In this document: positions 56,901 through 59,606 of the stretch, in pieces
How the letters are laid out: the number at the start of each line of letters is the position of its first letter
Position numbering within the stretch: the first letter of the stretch is position 1
From: Macrocystis pyrifera
Taxonomy: Eukaryota > Sar > Phaeophyceae > Laminariales > Laminariaceae
Direction of reading: 5' to 3'
Assembly (NCBI GenBank): GCA_031763025.1
Contig: JASSKH010000024.1
Span: 7,258,523-7,322,522 of the forward strand
Length of the DNA stretch: 64,000 nucleotides
Made by a program: the position numbers and the translations under genes
The notes under the pieces: model-generated
Seen by the model: the letters and a program-made list of their open reading frames with translations, nothing else
What the model was told of the DNA's origin: nothing
Database searches by the model: none

Positions 56901-58568
56901 CCACGTTACGCCAGCCTGCGTCGCCACATTCAGCAACCTTCTATCGTCGCGTGTTTTACCATCATCGTGTTATCGTCAAACAATGCTGTCCAAAATGCAG
57001 ATGGTAAGGTCTTAGTCCGTTGTGGTATCCCGTCTCCCCTGTGGCGGCGTCATTATTTGTAGCAAGCGTCCCCTCATCATACCTGGCAGGCGTTATCACC
57101 TACCTGAATGATGAATACTTCGCCCCTTTGTTCAAAAGACATCCGGCGAGGCAAGCAGCAACTAATCCAAGAGTCTGTGACTTCCAACATCGTCAAGCAC
57201 CTTGTGTGAGTGACCAGAGCAGAGCCAGAGGCACACCTTCTAGCAGTAGTCGATCCCGAGGTCCACACTGCCTTACACTTAGCACAAACTACTCCGTCTG
57301 GAAATGTACTGTAGAAACCGTGTGTTTGTTTATACCAGGTACATATACATGTTCTCTTTGTAATAACACATAGTGCCACAACGATCCTTACATTTCCGGA
57401 CAGAGTGCTCACGATGCAATATGCGTGTGTTCTTCACATGCATTTACATTACGCCCTTCTTTTACCTATCGACATCCAACACTCCACGTACAGAGCACTA
57501 TTGATGGTGTCCGTGTCGATTCTTCATCCTACGCATAGTAGATAGACACTTACTTGTAGATACGTACAAGCTCTGTGGTCACAAACTACGAAATATATGT
57601 CGCAAAGACAGCACAGCAACAGTTAAAAGGAGATTGCAGCAGTAGGCATTGCAATGACAAACGTGCTAAGTTACACGAAAATCCGCAGCACGAGTACATA
57701 GAGGTGCGCTGAGGTGATACAGACCGCGCACTGTTTCCTACCTGGTACGTGAGAGTTGTAGCATATCTGTATCTTTTTCGGAGTACTTTTTGTAAGTTTG
57801 CACCGACATTTGAGCGGACTACACGTATGTAATGTCACTATTACGGGGATCCATAGTTAACAGGACCTATGGCATACATAAAAAACTATATATTTACCTA
57901 TTTTTACTAACAATATTTGGTCCTGTTTACTATGGTCCCCCGTAATATTAAGACAGTAGTAACTTGTACAGAGTCAGACTTGTACGAATGCACACCAGTA
58001 CTGCTGTACTCGTACTGTAAATATCACGCCGGATAGGTATGCGTACTGGATTCCCACTTGCTGATCTAGATCTTTCAAGGCAGCTCTATCTCCGATCTTG
58101 TATGATTTAGCTCGTGTTGTCGCGTGAGACCCGCATAACCCTGGGTTGGGTGTGTACTGTAAGTAGATCCTGTACAACCTCTCACAACGGCAAGAAATAA
58201 CATTTTTTGCTGACCTTCGGTCGACGGGGACGAGGGTCGCCATGGTGAAACTTGGGCCTCTCCACCGGCAACGGAACCAAAGCACCGACTGGGCCACCAC
58301 CACCACCACCACCACCGCCTCCCTCCTTGGTCCGGTCCAGCGCCGGCAGCATCTTCCTTTGTGGAACTGGAGCACCCCCGCCCCCGAACGACAGCCTCCT
58401 CAGCCTAGTGGCGTCCAACGCGGTGGGTTGCTGGGAGGATGGGCCGATGGCGCTTGTGGCCTTTGGGTCGGTGCGACGTGGATTCTTATTCGCGTGGTCG
58501 GTGAGCGGGAAAGCTTCTTCCTCTGCTCCATCGAGGTGGACCCGGGGGGAGACTCTGCTGAACGCCAT
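7801..58568 (-). CDS. Giant TPR-CHAT domain protein, probable pseudoprotease (28 exons)
   Basis: Exons on the minus strand from the ATG at 58,568 to the TGA at 7,801 join in phase into about 2,430 residues. Residues about 1-225 are basic/acidic and disordered. Residues about 200-720 are helical TPR-type repeats in which each unit carries a Pro-Glu/Arg-Trp or Phe-Ala turn, as in TPR-CHAT proteins. A SAP-like motif lies near residue 855-895. The CHAT domain spans about 1,523-2,131, and a Ser/Asp-rich tail follows. CHAT landmarks in order: IIQHGLVGVVPVHALPLEE, LDRYSVRYTSSLYALELA, RCLHLCCRAVHFPRPGLVL, LRSCGLVVLSRGG, GLAEAFIAAGARTVVQKLW, FYEELREA, VALRAAQLWLRDATL and SPYHWAGFQ. Active CHAT proteins have His-Gly and Ser-Ala-Cys where this one has Arg-Ala and Ser-Arg-Gly. 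Proteolysis is therefore unlikely and a scaffold or regulatory role more likely; that role is inference. Exon 12's end and the exon 23/24 junction are uncertain, and exon 10 carries a one-base frame break. Confidence 0.82.
8337..9130. repeat. Tandem repeat region in the last intron
   Basis: A 24-base poly-C-rich tract (about 8,332-8,370) leads into about 700 bp of diverged units of roughly 45-60 bp with the core GACTGAGTAGGCTAGTAGAT and TCCCTTCTACCCGCT. Within it a 65-bp block starting GATGCATCCCTCTTCCATGG occurs twice, at 8,411 and 8,596. Related fragments are at about 22,070-22,105. Confidence 0.85.
9245..9835 (-). CDS. TPR-CHAT gene exon 27 (poly-Ser acidic tail)
   Basis: About 195 codons, nearly all Ser, Gly, Asp, Glu, Thr and Asn, with a 12-Ser run, after an acidic start LENDEDDEDDSGSD. 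It ends with a basic patch (GNRTKRVPGGEGPRARSKEA). The acceptor is GGTTCAG (9,835) or the next in-frame CAG (9,826). The donor is AAG followed by GTAAGC. Disordered tail; many Ser-Asp/Glu pairs could be kinase sites (inference). Confidence 0.82.
10388..10486. mobile_element. Palindromic MITE, CAGTCCCGTTTTGGGGAC family
   Basis: Second copy of the family at 6,176. Its arms read AACTGCAGTCCCGTTTTGGGG and the reverse complement, starting and ending in AACCC/GGGTT-type flanks. It lies in the intron between exons 26 and 27. Confidence 0.8.
11585..11855. mobile_element. GATCATCTGTCCGAGGTGTG-type MITE
   Basis: One of about ten 200-270 bp elements rich in AGATCATCTAGATC. Ends resemble CACACCTCGGACAGATC and the interior includes CCCACCCGGCAACATGAGC. 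Other copies: about 7,560-7,745, 12,640-12,835, 24,530-24,785, 29,570-29,815, 44,690-45,070, 47,965-48,235, 54,015-54,380, 54,685-54,960, 56,150-56,410, 58,030-58,200 and 60,395-60,645. Confidence 0.7.
11921..12061 (-). CDS. TPR-CHAT gene exon 26 (CHAT end)
   Basis: Forty-seven codons in phase 0, ending PFASPYHWAGFQ, the closing strand of CHAT domains (Pro-x-x-Trp-Ala-x-Phe). The acceptor is AACCAAG and the donor is CAG followed by GTGAGA. Confidence 0.88.
12195..12515. mobile_element. GCGTTGAGTTCGCACAGGGG-type MITE
   Basis: An inverted-repeat element of 240-320 bp whose ends read GCGTTGAGTTCGCACAGGGG, then a TTTTT run and GCGCTCGATT, with TTCCGAAAATAT in the middle. Six copies: here (which also contains a palindromic MITE at 12,379-12,472), 19,255-19,517, 24,183-24,420, 26,972-27,212, 37,850-38,150 and 52,683-52,923. 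Confidence 0.75.
12971..13108 (-). CDS. TPR-CHAT gene exon 25
   Basis: Forty-six codons in phase 0: VFLLCFYEELREATLSGEKR, then PVGVALRAAQLWLRDATL. This is the CHAT C-terminal helix pair (Phe-Tyr-x-x-Leu; Ala-Leu-Arg-x-Ala-Gln). The acceptor is CGGTATAG and the donor is CAG followed by GTGAGC. Confidence 0.9.
13390..13585. mobile_element. Dispersed repeat with TCGACGCGAGTCGACGAGGG end
   Basis: A repeat of about 190 bp with an imperfect palindrome at one end (CGACGCGAGTCGACGAG) and CTATGTGACCATGGATCTGA inside. Relatives: 17,870-18,080 (opposite strand), 40,315-40,490 and a fragment at 43,560-43,650. Confidence 0.65.
13636..13746 (-). CDS. TPR-CHAT gene exon 24
   Basis: Encodes METPALGLAEAFIAAGARTV and VQKLWCDEESALVDT, the most recognisable CHAT block (Gly-Leu-Ala-x-Ala-Phe, Ala-Gly-Ala-Arg-x-Val, Leu-Trp). 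The acceptor is GGATGCAG (13,746) or the AG five bases later (13,741). The donor is ACG followed by GTGAGC. Confidence 0.9.
14938..14976. repeat. TTG microsatellite
   Basis: A run of about twelve TTG/GTT triplets. It lies within the intron between exons 23 and 24 and has no coding role that I can see. Confidence 0.9.
15405..15733 (-). CDS. TPR-CHAT gene exon 23 (CHAT insertion)
   Basis: Encodes about 107-110 residues that fall inside the CHAT domain: LIGECLADDLRVFQATEG, a Trp-rich segment (KWYWGVIEAADCFMARWHRD) and a Gly/Asp linker. The acceptor is GTTACTTCAG. Two phase-compatible ends exist: AG followed by GTATCG (15,405) or CGG followed by GTGGCT (15,413), each pairing with a different acceptor of exon 24. 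Confidence 0.7.
15998..16183 (-). CDS. TPR-CHAT gene exon 22 (catalytic-Cys position)
   Basis: Sixty-two codons in phase 0: VDAASLLKTLHLRSCGLVVL, then SRGGVIDEIRSVEDAE and an Ala/Gly stretch. CHAT enzymes read Leu-Val-Val-Leu-Ser-Ala-Cys here; this has Ser-Arg-Gly, so the nucleophile is missing. The acceptor is CCAAAACAG and the donor is GGG followed by GTGAGT. Confidence 0.83.
16420..16468. repeat. Poly-G tract, 49 bp
   Basis: An uninterrupted run of 49 G on the plus strand. A shorter G run lies at about 16,213-16,229. Both sit in partial copies of the dispersed repeat described at 22,620. Confidence 0.9.
16775..16990. mobile_element. Dispersed repeat with CGTATGACCATAGACCCTCG core
   Basis: Same family as the repeat at 22,620-22,865, in the opposite orientation, with GCATGGTCTCAGTCGTATG at one end. 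Also present near 4,545-4,745, 6,395-6,585, 41,270-41,450 and 45,400-45,620. Confidence 0.7.
17576..17713 (-). CDS. TPR-CHAT gene exon 21 (catalytic-His position)
   Basis: Forty-six codons in phase 0: ARCLHLCCRAVHFPRPGLVL, then a Lys/Arg-rich stretch ending RLEPDH. The acceptor is GCACCGCAG and the donor is CAT followed by GTGAGG. It aligns without gaps to the CHAT strand Leu-His-Phe-Ala-Cys-His-Gly, but the catalytic His-Gly is Arg-Ala here. Other short frames overlap on the opposite strand. Confidence 0.72.
18208..18315. mobile_element. GGGGGACCATAG MITE
   Basis: A near-intact copy of about 108 bp. TTACGGGGGTCCGTAGTAAA at the left pairs with the right end TTATGGTCCCCCGTAATA. Other near-intact copies: 19,647-19,756, 19,786-19,892, 20,922-21,031, 21,333-21,436, 48,531-48,641, 54,104-54,212 and 57,838-57,948, with a decayed one at 14,035-14,146. 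Confidence 0.8.
19640..19925. repeat. Tandem duplication carrying two MITE copies
   Basis: A GGGGGACCATAG MITE followed by AGCCAAAAAGTCCAGGATGT and about 15 bp more is repeated directly, with few differences. The second unit follows at once. The whole MITE plus flank was therefore duplicated; two separate insertions would not explain the repeated flank. Confidence 0.85.
20354..20695 (+). other. Unrecognised 113-codon open frame in an intron
   Basis: An open frame from ATG to TGA in the intron between exons 20 and 21 of the large gene, on the opposite strand. It has no motif that I recognise, no clear splice context and no neighbour. It may be chance or a transposon remnant. Confidence 0.2.
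21464..21724 (-). CDS. TPR-CHAT gene exon 20 (CHAT insertion)
   Basis: Eighty-seven codons in phase 0. AATREVLTTAAPSGGG matches the Ala-Thr-x-x-x-Val-Leu helix of CHAT. It is followed by an Arg-Gly-rich run (GRGRGRGRGWGRGG, RGG-like) and an Ala-rich helix ending KLFASKLNQ. The acceptor is CAAGCAG and the donor is CAG followed by GTAGGA. The RGG-like insert is absent from ordinary CHAT domains. Confidence 0.83.
22620..22865. mobile_element. Dispersed repeat with poly-C edge
   Basis: Best copy of a family of 200-300 bp. It has TTCTTAGTAGGATGCAGCTC, then TCGCGCTTGGTGCAAGCAAT, CTGCCTGGTCCGTGAAAACC and CATTGTAGGGATGCGAGGGT, and is bounded by C runs. Copies in both orientations, several broken, are scattered through the window. 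I see no terminal inverted repeat or coding capacity. The class is unknown. Confidence 0.7.
23695..23901 (-). CDS. TPR-CHAT gene exon 19
   Basis: Sixty-nine codons in phase 0, starting VEDPLCEATSDDSKELGRRS and ending SSDREDCHFCKGE. The acceptor is GCCCCAG and the donor is GAG followed by GTATGT. It sits where CHAT proteins have a variable loop ahead of the helix that leads to the catalytic His strand. Confidence 0.78.
25745..26012. repeat. 120-bp tandem repeat overlapping the end of exon 18
   Basis: Units repeat at exactly 120-bp spacing: GCAGCCCGAGTCGAAG at 25,796 and 25,916, and GTCTTGCACTCA at 25,861 and 25,981. On the plus strand the array stays open as a 40-residue repeat (NNAARVE ... 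TRQGRS), which follows from the period being divisible by three. The rightmost unit contains the last bases and the donor of exon 18. Confidence 0.85.
25994..26099 (-). CDS. TPR-CHAT gene exon 18
   Basis: One base plus 35 codons: YSVRYTSSLYALELAERAAA, then TATRDIPWYFNSCCV. It is the CHAT segment usually read as Tyr-x-Val-x-Tyr-x-x-Ser-x-x-Ala-Leu. The acceptor is AAATTCCAG and the donor is GTT followed by GTGAGT. The 3' end of the exon is the first unit of the 120-bp repeat that continues into the intron. Confidence 0.8.
27241..27455 (-). CDS. TPR-CHAT gene exon 17 (CHAT domain start)
   Basis: Encodes DITIIQHGLVGVVPVHALPL, the CHAT strand-turn normally written as Val-Pro-Asp-Gly ... Leu-Pro-Phe-Ala-Ala-Leu, then a Gly/Ser loop and APLVVLDR. 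The donor is ATAG followed by GTGGGT, leaving two bases. The frame stays open for 15 more codons into a MITE end, but only this donor matches the next exon. Confidence 0.83.
27625..27840. repeat. Partial dispersed repeats with C runs
   Basis: Fragments of the 22,620-type family, including CTGGTCGGTGAAAACCCG and GGTCTATGGTCATGCATACG, separated and ended by C runs at about 27,700-27,712 and 27,825-27,838. Confidence 0.65.
27841..28185 (-). other. Open frame of uncertain status in an intron
   Basis: A long minus-strand frame (VLGDVGLELLERRRGSG ... MLKLLTEGRKRVGKSVMRKL) lies in the intron between exons 16 and 17. Its composition is protein-like, but no acceptor and donor in the required phase were found. 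The high-coordinate part is repeat sequence shared with 48,945-49,075. Possibly a gene relic or an alternative exon. Confidence 0.25.
28924..29346 (+). other. Unrecognised 140-codon open frame in an intron
   Basis: ATG to TGA, opening with a hydrophobic MKILRQPLLFVFCRPFF. A second frame overlaps from 29,189 (VWFYMVYGNTVNFSQWAEVF). It may be a relic of an inserted gene carried in the intron between exons 16 and 17. No family recognised. Confidence 0.25.
29745..29776. repeat. GATA microsatellite
   Basis: About seven TAGA/GATA units grown inside a copy of the GATCATCTGTCC-type MITE. Confidence 0.9.
29916..30001. mobile_element. Small MITE, ACCACTCTGGGCGGAAATAT family
   Basis: An 85-bp element whose ends read ACCGCTCTGGACGGGAATAT and the reverse complement, with AAGGACCGTT inside. 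About fourteen copies, among them 16,580-16,657, 18,680-18,792, 38,234-38,320, 42,828-42,905, 45,085-45,162, 48,350-48,425, 49,447-49,523, 56,715-56,795 and 59,195-59,270. It is the most frequent element here. Confidence 0.75.
30794..31404 (-). CDS. TPR-CHAT gene exon 16
   Basis: The acceptor at ACGGCAG (branch-like GCTAACG about 28 bp upstream) receives the single base from exon 15. Encodes SDYPTDEVLAEMVDAYEALI, a long Asn/Asp/Gly/Thr-rich insert and a Lys/Glu coiled stretch. It ends with RVRVILASRGTTELLRKATG, which leads into the CHAT domain. The donor is CCT followed by GTGAGA. Confidence 0.82.
32114..32735 (-). CDS. TPR-CHAT gene exon 15
   Basis: The pyrimidine-rich acceptor ending AAATTACAG gives phase 0; a second acceptor near 32,653 would not match. 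Encodes an Arg-rich patch, an acidic Gly/Asp region, a helix AFRFLCRSGQLFLAEQLAAA and a charged helix MRKELKERRERVRRALEDIR. The donor is AGAG followed by GTGCGC and leaves one base. Confidence 0.72.
33918..34024. repeat. Minisatellite, CAACCCCTAATTG type
   Basis: About eight diverged units of 11-14 bp (AACCCCTAATTGCAACCCCT) ending just before the donor side of exon 14. A second array with the same unit is at 53,505-53,665. Confidence 0.8.
34051..34863 (-). CDS. TPR-CHAT gene exon 14 (SAP-like motif)
   Basis: The largest exon, 271 codons in phase 0. It starts VVEVGGGGGGGEKNDVYSLE and then SRWKPAQLKVLLSELGLD ... CAEKRDVVDKIA. This fits the helix-turn-helix SAP-like pattern (leucine pairs, then Gly-Leu-Asp and Lys-Arg-Asp-Val-Val). 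SAP folds often bind nucleic acid, but many stramenopile proteins carry loose versions. The rest is disordered, with a His-Gly-rich patch. The acceptor is TGGTGTAG and the donor is CAG followed by GTACGT. Confidence 0.85.
35263..35403 (-). CDS. TPR-CHAT gene exon 13
   Basis: Forty-seven codons in phase 0: ADWVWVPDEDGTPDSRAKKP, then an acidic/Gly-rich stretch ending KVENVV. The acceptor is GCGCAAG and the donor is GTG followed by GTGAGT. Confidence 0.75.
35928..35994. repeat. Poly-C tract, 67 bp
   Basis: An uninterrupted run of 67 C on the plus strand, immediately preceded by shorter C runs, between exons 12 and 13 of the large gene. The poly-Pro frames over it are artefacts. Confidence 0.9.
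36176..36392 (-). CDS. TPR-CHAT gene exon 12 (3' end uncertain)
   Basis: In phase after exon 11 through acceptor CCACGGAG. Encodes KIVPALAPSLRGLFGGGMER, CLEQCREELVAAAAREEGG and an Ala/Ser-rich stretch. The phase-0 donor is either AAG followed by GCACGG (GC type, end 36,176) or TCG followed by GTCGTA (end 36,197). The intron between exons 11 and 12 (about 4.6 kb) holds the 39.1-40.2 kb tandem array. Confidence 0.55.
38009..38042. repeat. AAAAAC microsatellite
   Basis: Poly-A followed by about five CAAAAA units, inside a GCGTTGAGTTCG-type MITE. Confidence 0.85.
39125..40235. repeat. Satellite-like array, three units of about 370 bp
   Basis: Three head-to-tail units begin near 39,135, 39,528 and 39,895 with AGAGGTAAATGAGGCAAGAC. 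Each continues through a CCGCCGCACTCAAACACACC block, CGACCACCTCGAGACGG and GACAGACAGTACACAGACAG, and ends TGGAAGCCTGTACGC. Divergence between units is moderate. No coding capacity is seen. The array sits in the intron between exons 11 and 12. Confidence 0.88.
40990..41138 (-). CDS. TPR-CHAT gene exon 11
   Basis: Encodes HVTSAIKHLTAARDINTLEA and CLAAKAYHLMGEPEKSIEAY, a textbook TPR helix pair. The acceptor is AACGCACAG and the donor is ACAG followed by GTGACT. It ends with two bases of a codon. Confidence 0.85.
41863..42262 (-). CDS. TPR-CHAT gene exon 10, frame broken at a G/C run
   Basis: The acceptor TGTCGCCAG leads into TCPNKQLALRQELHWHLGRL, a clear TPR helix. The next TPR helix (AREAGENLTEAVKLAQATAE) is in another frame, and the donor TTT followed by GTGAGA belongs to that second frame. 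The change happens within or near the run of nine G (plus strand) at 42,133-42,141. One base is in excess: 400 bp where 399 would keep phase. This could be a sequencing or assembly error, allelic variation or a real frameshift. Confidence 0.75.
44198..44377 (-). CDS. TPR-CHAT gene exon 9
   Basis: Sixty codons in phase 0: VIPDDTRDRAEALLLLARAT, a Gly-rich loop, then ALETGIAHLRTALQ. The acceptor is GGCAAG and the donor is CAG followed by GTGAAG. The helices match TPR A and B helices. Confidence 0.82.
44789..44883. mobile_element. Palindromic MITE, CAGTCCCGTTTTGGGGAC family
   Basis: A copy with arms GACTGCAGTCCCGTTTTGGAG and AAAACAGGACTGCAGTC. It lies within or beside a GATCATCTGTCC-type element (44,690-45,070), so the two are probably nested. 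Confidence 0.78.
45661..45735 (+). other. tRNA-like segment, possible SINE head
   Basis: GTGGCTTGGTAGGTGG resembles a pol III A box. GTGGGTTCGAGTCTCAC forms a proper T-arm (five pairs, seven-base loop TTCGAGT) and a B box. The anticodon arm is poor and the acceptor stem has mismatches, so it is not a working tRNA as read. A decayed tRNA or tRNA-derived SINE head is likelier. I did not find a second copy. Confidence 0.35.
46730..47086 (-). CDS. TPR-CHAT gene exon 8
   Basis: A 119-codon exon in phase 0. It starts VLVDDKRLKVEDPDAARHAT, has a disordered Pro/Ser/Asn-rich loop, and returns to TPR helices (VKAAYGRALGTAGKLYLDKH, AAQAWDHLTKAAE). The acceptor is TTCCTACCAG and the donor is GAG followed by GTAAGA. 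The loop is an expansion between two helices of a TPR. Confidence 0.85.
47695..47800. repeat. Decayed GGGTC array
   Basis: GGTCGGGTCAAACCCCGTGG and similar units match the subterminal arrays of the hAT-like element at 533-1,390, so this may be the remains of a relative. It lies just downstream of exon 7 in the intron. Confidence 0.65.
47844..47945 (-). CDS. TPR-CHAT gene exon 7
   Basis: Thirty-four codons: VEYARGVLRRLAGDLAENRE, then an FSLERAIRDYE helix. The acceptor is TTTACGCAG and the donor is GAG followed by GTGAGG; phase 0 at both ends. The DNA just beyond the donor (about 47,695-47,800) is a decayed GGGTC array. Confidence 0.85.
49130..49225 (-). CDS. TPR-CHAT gene exon 6
   Basis: Thirty-two codons (ASDYRQRSLDNIESASEILK, then GEKNTEERAKAQ) with acceptor TACAAG. 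No GT donor fits before the in-frame stop, and CAG followed by GCGAGA is in phase, so a GC-AG intron is inferred. Confidence 0.75.
49870..50300. repeat. Diverged tandem duplication, unit about 215-225 bp
   Basis: GTTCGTCCCTGAACGTCGCG at about 49,877 recurs as GTTCGTCCCTGAGCGTTGCA at about 50,092. The block starting CACCAGGTATATACCCAGCC at about 49,984 recurs at about 50,210. Two old units, in the intron between exons 5 and 6. Confidence 0.7.
50519..50815. repeat. Duplication of the exon 5 end and its intron start
   Basis: A block containing CTAAACGTCCCCGTGG, then CGCCTA, TATCAGTT and CCCTTTTCTTGC, occurs at about 50,519-50,650 and again, offset by about 165 bp, at 50,686-50,815. The second copy contains the last codons and donor of exon 5. 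Confidence 0.75.
50791..50934 (-). CDS. TPR-CHAT gene exon 5
   Basis: The 48-codon TPR unit VLKSLESCLQHYNVCLQLYN ... YPRRWGIAALEMGMAFGAM is one of the clearest in the protein. The acceptor is TTTGCTCAG. The donor that keeps phase is a GC site, AAG followed by GCAAGA, a near-consensus GC-AG donor. A diverged copy of this exon end lies downstream in the intron at about 50,519-50,655. Confidence 0.85.
52003..52065 (-). CDS. TPR-CHAT gene exon 4
   Basis: A 21-codon exon, too short for routine ORF lists: IQLKLAQMSYAKAMLGVVAK. The acceptor is GAAATTAG and the donor is GAT followed by GTAAGC; both sides are in phase 0. It completes the helix that follows PEEFAL of exon 3. Confidence 0.8.
53505..53665. 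repeat. Minisatellite, CAACCCCTAATTG type
   Basis: About twelve diverged units including GCAACCCCTAATTCCAATCC. Same unit as at 33,918-34,024, and both arrays follow a similar CGGGTCCRAAG flank, so they probably belong to one dispersed element. Confidence 0.78.
54104..54212. mobile_element. GGGGGACCATAG MITE nested in another MITE
   Basis: A near-perfect copy splits a GATCATCTGTCC-type element (left part from about 54,015, right part to about 54,380). The insertion order is clear from the interrupted outer element. Confidence 0.8.
54421..54568 (-). CDS. TPR-CHAT gene exon 3 (TPR start)
   Basis: The acceptor is CTTCGCAAG and the donor is CTG followed by GTGGGT. It encodes a helix pair including DAFKYWSRSLRMYAAQSHP and ending PEEFAL, the helix-turn signature of the TPR units in CHAT proteins. 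The frame stays open beyond the donor, but that DNA runs into a MITE end. Confidence 0.78.
54610..54650. repeat. Poly-G tract, about 37 bp
   Basis: A long plus-strand G run, almost pure, about 40 bp upstream of exon 3's acceptor on the minus strand. It reads as a C run there and may act as part of the pyrimidine tract. Confidence 0.85.
55936..56108 (-). CDS. TPR-CHAT gene exon 2
   Basis: The acceptor is CACCGCAG and the donor is GG followed by GTGAGC. It encodes a basic stretch (KENAPKRGKRGRQQS) and then an acidic-to-helical stretch. It follows exon 1 in phase 0 and leaves two bases for exon 3. The basic cluster could act as a nuclear localisation signal. Confidence 0.72.
58215..58568 (-). 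CDS. TPR-CHAT gene exon 1 (start codon)
   Basis: The ATG lies three codons after an in-frame TAG and has purine at -3 and G at +4. It opens MAFSRVSPRVHLDGAEEEAF, runs 118 codons with a poly-Gly stretch, and ends in phase 0 at AAG followed by GTCAGC. The opposite strand is also open with a poly-Pro run, but it lacks matching splice phase with neighbours. Confidence 0.62.
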
Positions 58569-59370
58569 TTCTATCTACAGCAGAGAGAACGTTTGCTGAG
58601 ATGAGATGAGACCTTATGTTTCTTTGTGAGGATAGCTTTGTTCTGATGAGCCTTTCCTTTGAAGCTGTCCAGGCTGTGCGTATTCGTATACGATGCGAGT
58701 ACTGTTAATGGTAAGGTTTGACAGATGATAGCGGCGGACGAAAGGGCGCCGCGAAACAGGGAAAGTCATTCGCTCGTACTCGTACTGCTATATATACCTA
58801 AGCTCGCACGGACATGCATGAGGTGGTAAAGGTCGGCATCCCGACGAAAATGCGGCGGGATTAAGATGACCAAAGAGCAGAATTATGAAACCGCCGACCG
58901 GTTCGCCTACATGCGATCGCAATCCCGCCGCATTTTCGTCGGTGTTCACGTGTACAAGTACGTGTACGACACATCATATCACAGAGAGTACTCGTACCAC
59001 TGAACTGAAAGTACATTCATAGAAGCGTGCTCTACACGAGTACCTTGTACCTTGTATTACTTACAGCTGTACCTGGTACCTGGTACCAGTTTTTACGAGT
59101 GAGTACATATGGTATCGTCGGGCTCTTTCGTTGCCGTGTACAGGGGTATGGTGCCGGTTCGTTCCCAAATCACTGCCACCTCGCCGACCACTTGATCCGG
59201 AATTTTAAGGACCGTTGGAGCATAAATAGTAATATCTAACGTTCCTTACATCTACATCCAGAGTGGTACTTCGTATCATACGCGACGGTACGACCCAAAA
59301 CCCCTTTTCAAACGGCGGTACCTCGTGCTGCTGTTGATGGCTTTTCGCACACCTCCATTTTGAGCCGCAG
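58569..59370. promoter_or_regulatory. Divergent intergenic region with an inverted-repeat element
   Basis: The gap between the start codon of the large minus-strand gene and the first placed exon of the plus-strand STPGR gene is about 0.8 kb. Both promoters should lie here or just beyond if upstream exons exist. I see no TATA box that I would defend. The 102-bp hairpin element at 58,841-58,942 sits in it. Confidence 0.45.
58841..58942. mobile_element. 102-bp MITE with perfect 22-bp inverted repeats
   Basis: CCGACGAAAATGCGGCGGGA plus TT at the left is matched exactly by its reverse complement at 58,921-58,942. The 58-bp centre is not palindromic. No second copy was noticed in the window. Perfect arms suggest recent movement or selection for the hairpin. 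Confidence 0.8.
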
Positions 59371-59606
59371 CCCTGCGTGCAACGCTGCACGAGACACTGG
59401 ACATTCATCGAGTACGACAGCAAAGAAACACCTATAATGGTGTCCAAGGCCGTCTACATCAACGAGGCGGGCATACGACGTCGTTGGAATCCTCGCGACG
59501 TGCATCACCACCGCAACAATAGTGGTGGGAACGATGTGCGGGGGCCAGCTCCCAATGTGCACAACTCGCTTGCCATCCAGAAAAAACATGTCGCGAGCAT
59601 GTACAG
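59371..59606 (+). CDS. STPGR gene exon A
   Basis: Open from acceptor TGAGCCGCAG to a consensus donor, ACAG followed by GTAAGT. Encodes MVSKAVYINEAGIRRRWNPR and a His/Asn-rich loop. The minus strand is also open here, but the strong donor and the phase match to exon B favour plus. Confidence 0.55.

Noticed and set aside
58252..58599. Plus-strand poly-Pro open frame
   Set aside because: It is the shadow of exon 1 on the minus strand, whose ATG, in-frame upstream stop and donor phase fit the gene.
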